Shown: positions 14,176 to 17,608 of the stretch, in pieces
How the letters are laid out: every line of letters begins with the position of its first letter
Position numbering within the stretch: the first letter of the stretch is position 1
Assembly (NCBI GenBank): GCA_900543945.1
Contig: UQTN01000042.1
Location: forward strand, 1-17,608
Reading direction: 5' to 3'
DNA: 17,608 bases
Source: an uncultured Collinsella sp.
Lineage (GTDB): Bacteria > Actinomycetota > Coriobacteriia > Coriobacteriales > Coriobacteriaceae
Program-made: the position numbers and the translations under genes
Notes under the pieces: model-generated
Told to the model about the DNA's origin: nothing
What the model saw: the letters and a program-made list of their open reading frames with translations, nothing else
Database searches by the model: none

Positions 14176-15469
14176 AGCCTTGCGCGTTTTGGACGAGACA
14201 CATAGAGGAGCTGCTGGGGTGTGCTGCGATTTTGCTGTCCCATTCGGTTAGGTCGAGGCCCCACGTGTGGCCGCTTACGCTGTCGCCGGCGAGTCCAAAT
14301 CGGCGCAGCAGGACGATCTTTCCGCGCACCTCGTTCAGTGTGGGAACGCGGCTCGACGTATAGAACAGTTTGGGGTTGTCGTCCAAAACCTTGGCGAAAG
14401 CCGTCGTAAGGCTCTCGTCAGTAGCCTCGTTGTTGCCTCGGGATACAAGCATGATGAGAGCTTCTGACGGATTTTCGTTCAAAAACTTTTTGAAGTAGCC
14501 AACGACATCGGAGAGATGCATGAAGTGCCCGTCTTTTTTGAGCAGGTAGCAACTTCCATGGTCGATGCCGGGGTCGTCGCCTTTTCCGAGTCGGATATCA
14601 AAATAGCGAATGCCTTCGAGCAACTGCGTGGGGATGTAGTCCTGCTGGCACTTTGCTTGCGAGGATTGGGGTTCGGTGTCGTTGTCCACGCTGCAAGTTC
14701 CCGAATCGTGCGTGCCCGGGATGCTCAGCTCGTCGAGGTACTTGTTGCCTTCGACGTGGCTCATCCAACATGGTCCGTCGACGTAGCTGCTATACGTGGT
14801 CCAGTCGATGCTGCTAACTGTGGCATTGGTCTTGTCCATGCTGTAGCCGACAAGCTCGAGCTCCCACGGAATGGAATATTTCTTTTGGCAAATCTTGTTG
14901 TTGTCTTGGTCTTTGCCTTTCGATTCTATGGCCAGGTAGTTAATACCGTTTTTCGTGTATATGCGGTCTCGAATAATATAAGTTCCGTCGAACTGGCGGT
15001 CGAACGTATAGGCGCGGCTGTCCTTATGGTCGTACTCGCCACTCCATACGTGGATGACCTTTCCATCTTTGTCCGAGTCGCCATCGACCGACCAAATGCT
15101 GTAGCCCGTCTTCTTGTGCTCTTCGAAATTGAGCAGGGTGCGGATGGCATACCAGTTTGTGCCGTCCGCATCGGTCCCTACGTGCTCAAGGATGAGCTTG
15201 CTGGACGTGCCGTCATTAAACAGGTGGCAGACGTTGCCGATGACGTTGCCGTCTTCGTTGACGCTCGCGGTGCGAAAATAGCCCGCGGGGCGAAGGCGAA
15301 TGACGAAATTGTCGAGGGTGGCCGCTGACTCGGCCGTGCCGTCCGCAAAGGCTGTCCGCGGGCTAATGCCCAGCGTGGCGGTTTCGGGCAGGCTTGCAAG
15401 TGGCGACAACGCCGCGAGTCCAAGGCCCAGCGTAAACGCTCGGCGACTGATGGCATGATGTTCGGTCAT
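14048..15469 (-). CDS. Phosphatidylinositol-specific phospholipase C, Tat signal, frameshifted
   Basis: PI-PLC cleaves phosphatidylinositol or GPI anchors to inositol cyclic phosphate and diacylglycerol outside the cell. The Tat signal SRRAFTLGLGLAALSPLA is at 8-25. Residues about 50-205 look like a ricin-type trefoil. The X domain carries LSIPGTHDSGT (H254), GIRYFDIRL and DHGSCYLL (H304); both catalytic His match Bacillus-type PI-PLC. After about residue 436 the frame leaves the family pattern and ends in 35 or so unrelated residues. The family sequence resumes in the +1 frame, which points to a one-base insertion at G5 (14160-14164) or A6 (14143-14148). The barrel is therefore incomplete in this product, which is probably inactive unless the shift is corrected. 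ATG 15469 has GGAGGAG close upstream. Confidence 0.88.
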   Translation of the reverse strand: MTEHHAISRRAFTLGLGLAALSPLASLPETATLGISPRTAFADGTAESAATLDNFVIRLRPAGYFRTASVNEDGNVIGNVCHLFNDGTSSKLILEHVGTDADGTNWYAIRTLLNFEEHKKTGYSIWSVDGDSDKDGKVIHVWSGEYDHKDSRAYTFDRQFDGTYIIRDRIYTKNGINYLAIESKGKDQDNNKICQKKYSIPWELELVGYSMDKTNATVSSIDWTTYSSYVDGPCWMSHVEGNKYLDELSIPGTHDSGTCSVDNDTEPQSSQAKCQQDYIPTQLLEGIRYFDIRLGKGDDPGIDHGSCYLLKKDGHFMHLSDVVGYFKKFLNENPSEALIMLVSRGNNEATDESLTTAFAKVLDDNPKLFYTSSRVPTLNEVRGKIVLLRRFGLAGDSVSGHTWGLDLTEWDSKIAAHPSSSSMCLVQNAQGFEAAGGNRRQKSLLHQGICPGPLRMHRNRQDQLGRYGPAGDG

Positions 15470-15483
15470 AACTCCTCCATTCG

Positions 15484-15677
15484 CAGGGTGCGGTTATGCA
15501 CTTATTTTGGTCACTTTACTGCCCGGATGTTTAAAGGTGTCGGCTCAATTGTCTGCGCGGCGCTATAAATCGGCGAGCGGACGTGCTGGGGTGCTTGTTC
15601 ATGTTGTGCCGTTACCGCGCTGGGGGGGGCGGTTTTGCCGCCCGGCATCTTCGCGTTCGTCGGCTGCCGGCATAAGA
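15484..15677. other. Spacer upstream of PI-PLC with a G8 tract
   Basis: No coding sequence is seen here. It should hold the minus-strand PI-PLC promoter, but no clear -35/-10 pair stands out. It includes eight G's at 15622-15629 running into a GGGCGG-TTTTG-CCGCCC hairpin (about 15626-15642). The G-run is slip-prone. Confidence 0.4.
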
Positions 15678-15707
15678 AAGGGAGGGTCGGTTTACCGGCC
15701 CTCCCTT
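15678..15707 (-). terminator. Terminator of the first lipoprotein gene
   Basis: A 13-bp stem with one G-U pair (15678-15690 with 15695-15707) has a TTTA loop. It lies 70 bp after the stop of the 197-aa lipoprotein, and on the minus strand TTTCTTA follows. Its core (GGGAGGG-CGG) resembles the terminator of the upstream paralogue. Confidence 0.75.
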
Positions 15708-15777
15708 AGTACGAAGCGCTGGGGTACCGTCGCTTGTTTGCGCTGCGCTCGTGTTTCCCGCTGCGCTCGCCAGTCGC

Positions 15778-16371
15778 TTAGCGCTTGATCTCGATATCCT
15801 CGAGCTTGACGTCCATGGCCTCGGTCTTGGCCTTGGCGATATCATCGGCAAATTCCAGGGACTTCATCATGGTCTCGACGGCGTCCTTGTGCTCCTCGAC
15901 GTTGTCGATGCGCACGTAAACGCTGCCGCCTTCAACGTCGGTAAAGCACTCGGTCGTTACGCCGCCCGAGTGCGTAAAGTAAGCACTGCGCCAGGTCTTG
16001 CCGTTGTATTTAACGGGGTCGCTCTCGGTCCATCCGGAGTTGGCCTTCCACTTTGCCTCGTAGTCGAACAGTTCGTCGGCGTTCTTATCGGGGTCGAAGA
16101 TGGGTATGAAGCGGTCGCTCGCATGCTCGCTCTCGGTGAACTTAAACTGGGCCCTGTCGGCGGTGTCGCCGGCAACGTCGGTGATCTCGACGCCCTCGGG
16201 AACCTCGACCTTAAACCAAATGAAGTCGGTCCTCATATCCACGGCTGGCTTTTCTGCTCCGCCGCCACCGCCACTGCCGGTAGCGCCACCGCTGCCACCG
16301 CAGCCCACCAGGGCAACTGCGGCAAAGAGACTGATGCAGAGGGTGAGAATCGCAAAGGCCTTCTTTTTCAT
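15778..16371 (-). CDS. Lipoprotein of unknown function (downstream paralogue)
   Basis: The 197 aa begin with a lipoprotein signal peptide: KKK, a hydrophobic core and lipobox LVGC with C24. A Gly/Ser linker follows (24-40). The mature domain starts TDFIWFKVEVPEGVEI and includes SDRFIPIF, VKYNGKTWRSAYF, CFTDVEGGSVYVRIDN and ends DVKLEDIEIKR. It looks like an all-beta plus helix fold and has no enzyme motif. It should be anchored to the outer face of the cell membrane. ATG 16371 has GAGGAGGA seven bases upstream. It is a clear paralogue of the next gene. A separate terminator and promoter region lie between the two, so they are not simply one operon. Confidence 0.88.
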   Translation of the reverse strand: MKKKAFAILTLCISLFAAVALVGCGGSGGATGSGGGGGAEKPAVDMRTDFIWFKVEVPEGVEITDVAGDTADRAQFKFTESEHASDRFIPIFDPDKNADELFDYEAKWKANSGWTESDPVKYNGKTWRSAYFTHSGGVTTECFTDVEGGSVYVRIDNVEEHKDAVETMMKSLEFADDIAKAKTEAMDVKLEDIEIKR

Positions 16372-16447
16372 GGTCGTGTCCTCCTCGATCTGTAACCGCC
16401 CATGGATTACCTGCCTTTACTGTACGCGTGGACGGCTCGCTAGGGTT

Positions 16448-16464
16448 GGCCATGTGTCCCATTC
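16448..16464 (-). promoter_or_regulatory. Shared upstream element, copy 1
   Basis: ATGGGACACATGGCC (minus-strand sense, 16449-16463) lies 78 bp before the first lipoprotein start. The same 15-mer recurs upstream of the paralogue (17412-17426). Both genes also have ACAGTAAA between it and the start (16416-16423 and 17294-17301). It is a candidate operator or promoter block. Confidence 0.45.
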
Positions 16465-16514
16465 TGAGGGCTGGAATTGCGCCGACAAGTGGCAATATGC
16501 GCGGGTCCAAAAGA

Positions 16515-16543
16515 GGGGAGGGCCGATGCTGTCGGCCCTCCCC
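16515..16543 (-). terminator. Terminator of the second lipoprotein gene
   Basis: A perfect 12-bp stem GGGGAGGGCCGA/TCGGCCCTCCCC has a five-base loop, followed on the minus strand by TCTTTT. It lies about 70 bp after the 199-aa lipoprotein stop and before the promoter region of the next gene. Confidence 0.85.
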
Positions 16544-16611
16544 GGGTTGGGCGCCCGTTGTTTTAATGGGCGCATGCGCGCTGGTGCGCGTAGGCGCGTG
16601 CGGGTGTCCCG

Positions 16612-17211
16612 TTACTTGATCTCGATGCTCGAAATCTCGACTTCGCGTGCCTCGGAAACTGCCTCTGCCATGTCATCGGGGAACTCGATGGAGTTGAGGA
16701 GCGCCTCGGCTTCTTTCTTGTGCTGGTCGAAGTTCGAGATGAGGACGTAGACGCTTCCCGGCTCAACGTCGGTAAAGAGGAGGGTTGTGATGCCACTGTT
16801 GTCCTCGTACGTTCCGACGAGCCACGTCCTGCCGTTATACTCGACGGACCCGCCATCCTTCCACTGGAACGTATCCCCCTTCTTTTCCGCCTGGTCGGCG
16901 TGGGATTCCTCGGCAGTCAGCGCTTTTTTCCAAACGGGGATAAAACGATCGGCCGAGGCGTTCTCGTCTTCGGGGAAGGTGAGCTGGACCCTGTCGGCAT
17001 TCTTGCCGGCGGAGTCGCTTACGCCGACGCCCTCGGGCATCTCGACCTTAAACCAAATGAAGTCAGTCTTCTTGGCGACGGGAGCTTTTTCCTTGCTCTC
17101 GCTCTTGGAGGCGCTGCCGCCGCCCGATGCGCTCCCGCCGCAGCCGACAAGGGCAAACGCGGCAAAGAGGGCGATGCAAAGGGAAAGGATCGATAGGGTC
17201 TTTTTCTTCAT
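16612..17211 (-). CDS. Lipoprotein of unknown function (upstream paralogue)
   Basis: The 199 aa have signal peptide MKKKTLSILSLCIALFAAFA and lipobox LVGC, then a Ser/Gly/Lys-rich linker. The mature domain is colinear with the downstream paralogue: TDFIWFKVEMPEGVGV, ADRFIPVWKKA, VEYNGRTWLVGTY, LFTDVEPGSVYVLISN and end VEISSIEIK. The middle of this copy carries a somewhat longer, Lys/Glu/Ala-rich insert (LTAEESHADQAEKKGD). ATG 17211 is chosen because AAGGAGGA lies seven bases upstream and the signal peptide then starts correctly; the frame runs open 24 codons further, but that would bury the signal. Function unknown; the location is probably the outer face of the membrane. Confidence 0.88.
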   Translation of the reverse strand: MKKKTLSILSLCIALFAAFALVGCGGSASGGGSASKSESKEKAPVAKKTDFIWFKVEMPEGVGVSDSAGKNADRVQLTFPEDENASADRFIPVWKKALTAEESHADQAEKKGDTFQWKDGGSVEYNGRTWLVGTYEDNSGITTLLFTDVEPGSVYVLISNFDQHKKEAEALLNSIEFPDDMAEAVSEAREVEISSIEIK

Positions 17212-17411
17212 GGTGGCGTCCTCCTTGTCTGCCAGGGACATCATGTGCCGCGGATCGCTGGGGCAGCGGTGACGCATGCACATGATGCCTTTGTTTACTG
17301 TGCGGTTATTCCTCCATTCGTCGTCCGGTGCCGTGATGAGCTTGCCCCAACATAGGGCTCCTTACCTATATGTATGCCCCAGTTGCCGCTGCCCGGAAGT
17401 CTCGAAAGGTG

Positions 17412-17426
17412 GGCCATGTGTCCCAT
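17412..17426 (-). promoter_or_regulatory. Shared upstream element, copy 2
   Basis: This is an exact copy of the 15-mer ATGGGACACATGGCC found before the first lipoprotein gene, here about 200 bp before the start of its paralogue. The different spacing argues for an operator-like site or duplicated promoter debris rather than a fixed core promoter. Confidence 0.4.
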
Positions 17427-17433
17427 GCTTGCG

Positions 17434-17462
17434 TTGACATGGCCTATCGTTCGTCATAGAAA
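17434..17462 (+). promoter_or_regulatory. Candidate promoter of the right-edge gene
   Basis: A perfect TTGACA (17434-17439), a 17-bp spacer and TAGAAA (17457-17462) form a plausible sigma-70 promoter about 125 bp before the ATG. A second, weaker candidate is CTGACG with TAGACT nearer the gene (about 17482-17510). Confidence 0.4.
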
Positions 17463-17587
17463 TCCGCGATGGTCAGTTGCGCTGACGCTTATGTACTTAT
17501 GGGCTAGACTAAGCACCATTATGTGTTTGACGCGGTTGGTCGGCGGTTGCCACCCGACCGATGTATATGACTTGAAGGTGCATGCGT

Positions 17588-17608
17588 ATGAGCCACGAGA
17601 TGATGGAC
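17588..17608 (+). CDS. Start of a + strand gene (3' partial)
   Basis: ATG 17588 reads MSHEMMD to the window edge. GAAGGTG (17574-17580) at seven bases favours it over the in-frame ATG 17582. Promoter-like sequence and a leader hairpin lie upstream. Too little is present to identify a product. Confidence 0.5.

Larger units (their letters stand above)
17212..17587. other. Divergent intergenic region
   Basis: No gene is seen here. It carries the upstream region of the second lipoprotein gene (minus strand) and promoter-like sequence for the + strand gene at the right edge. It includes the shared 15-mer (17412-17426), an orphan GGAGGA inside CGAATGGAGGA on the minus strand (17310-17320), and a GGTCGG/CCGACC hairpin (17538-17559) in the leader of the right-edge gene. 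Confidence 0.5.

Noticed and set aside
14516..15328. 270-aa open frame on the plus strand over the PI-PLC gene
   Set aside because: It is antisense to a recognised enzyme and reads as a complement artefact, with no family pattern and no ribosome site.
15740..15771. Repeated GCTGCGCTCG words after the first lipoprotein gene
   Set aside because: There are only two short copies with irregular spacing, not a CRISPR or tandem array.
17212..17283. 24-codon upstream extension of the second lipoprotein
   Set aside because: It would place 24 residues before the KKK signal peptide; the inner ATG has a strong AAGGAGGA and the same start as the paralogue.
1..17608. tRNA, rRNA, CRISPR array, transposase or integrase
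   Set aside because: Nothing of these classes was recognised on either strand by reading; a covariance or profile search was not possible here.

Overview
The window looks like a chromosomal segment of a high-GC gut actinobacterium of the class Coriobacteriia, most like Collinsella. This is inferred from the G+C-rich codon use, the compact ruvC-ruvA-ruvB operon beside a formate-tetrahydrofolate ligase gene, GAAC-N4-GTTC operator use, and MKKK-type lipoproteins beside a Tat/sortase surface enzyme. It was not tested by any search.

Left part (1-6451, all + strand) is core genome. It holds the 3' end of an unrecognised helical protein, a hairpin-rich spacer, ruvCAB (Holliday-junction branch migration and resolution) with a LexA-type operator over its promoter, fhs (one-carbon metabolism) closed by a strong terminator, and a single-pass membrane protein with a disordered cytoplasmic N-terminus, a PASTA-like extracellular domain and a four-fold 7-residue repeat. 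A cation diffusion facilitator with Mn-type metal motifs (minus strand) converges on it.

The middle (7850-12900) is more mixed. It holds a tandem zinc-ribbon protein and a visibly more A+T-rich small protein followed, in an overlapping frame, by a 34-residue SHOCT-like micro-ORF. A minus-strand block follows: a PDDEXK nuclease of the YhcG/DUF1016 family, an ADP-ribosylglycohydrolase coupled to an unknown 73-aa protein, and a 30-aa hydrophobic small ORF facing a bidirectional terminator. This stretch has the look of an accessory island. A small PH-like protein closes it.

The right part (12900-17608) concerns the cell surface. A phosphatidylinositol-specific phospholipase C with a Tat-type signal and a C-terminal LADTG sortase-like motif is broken by what looks like a one-base insertion inside the catalytic domain. 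Next come two tandem paralogous lipoprotein genes, each with its own terminator and a shared upstream element. The last bases hold the start of a + strand gene with candidate promoter sequence.

No tRNA, rRNA, CRISPR array or insertion sequence was recognised. The most interesting items are the frameshifted surface PI-PLC, the ARH/73-aa/YhcG/sORF block, the SHOCT micro-ORF, the duplicated lipoprotein cassette and the SOS operator of ruvCAB.
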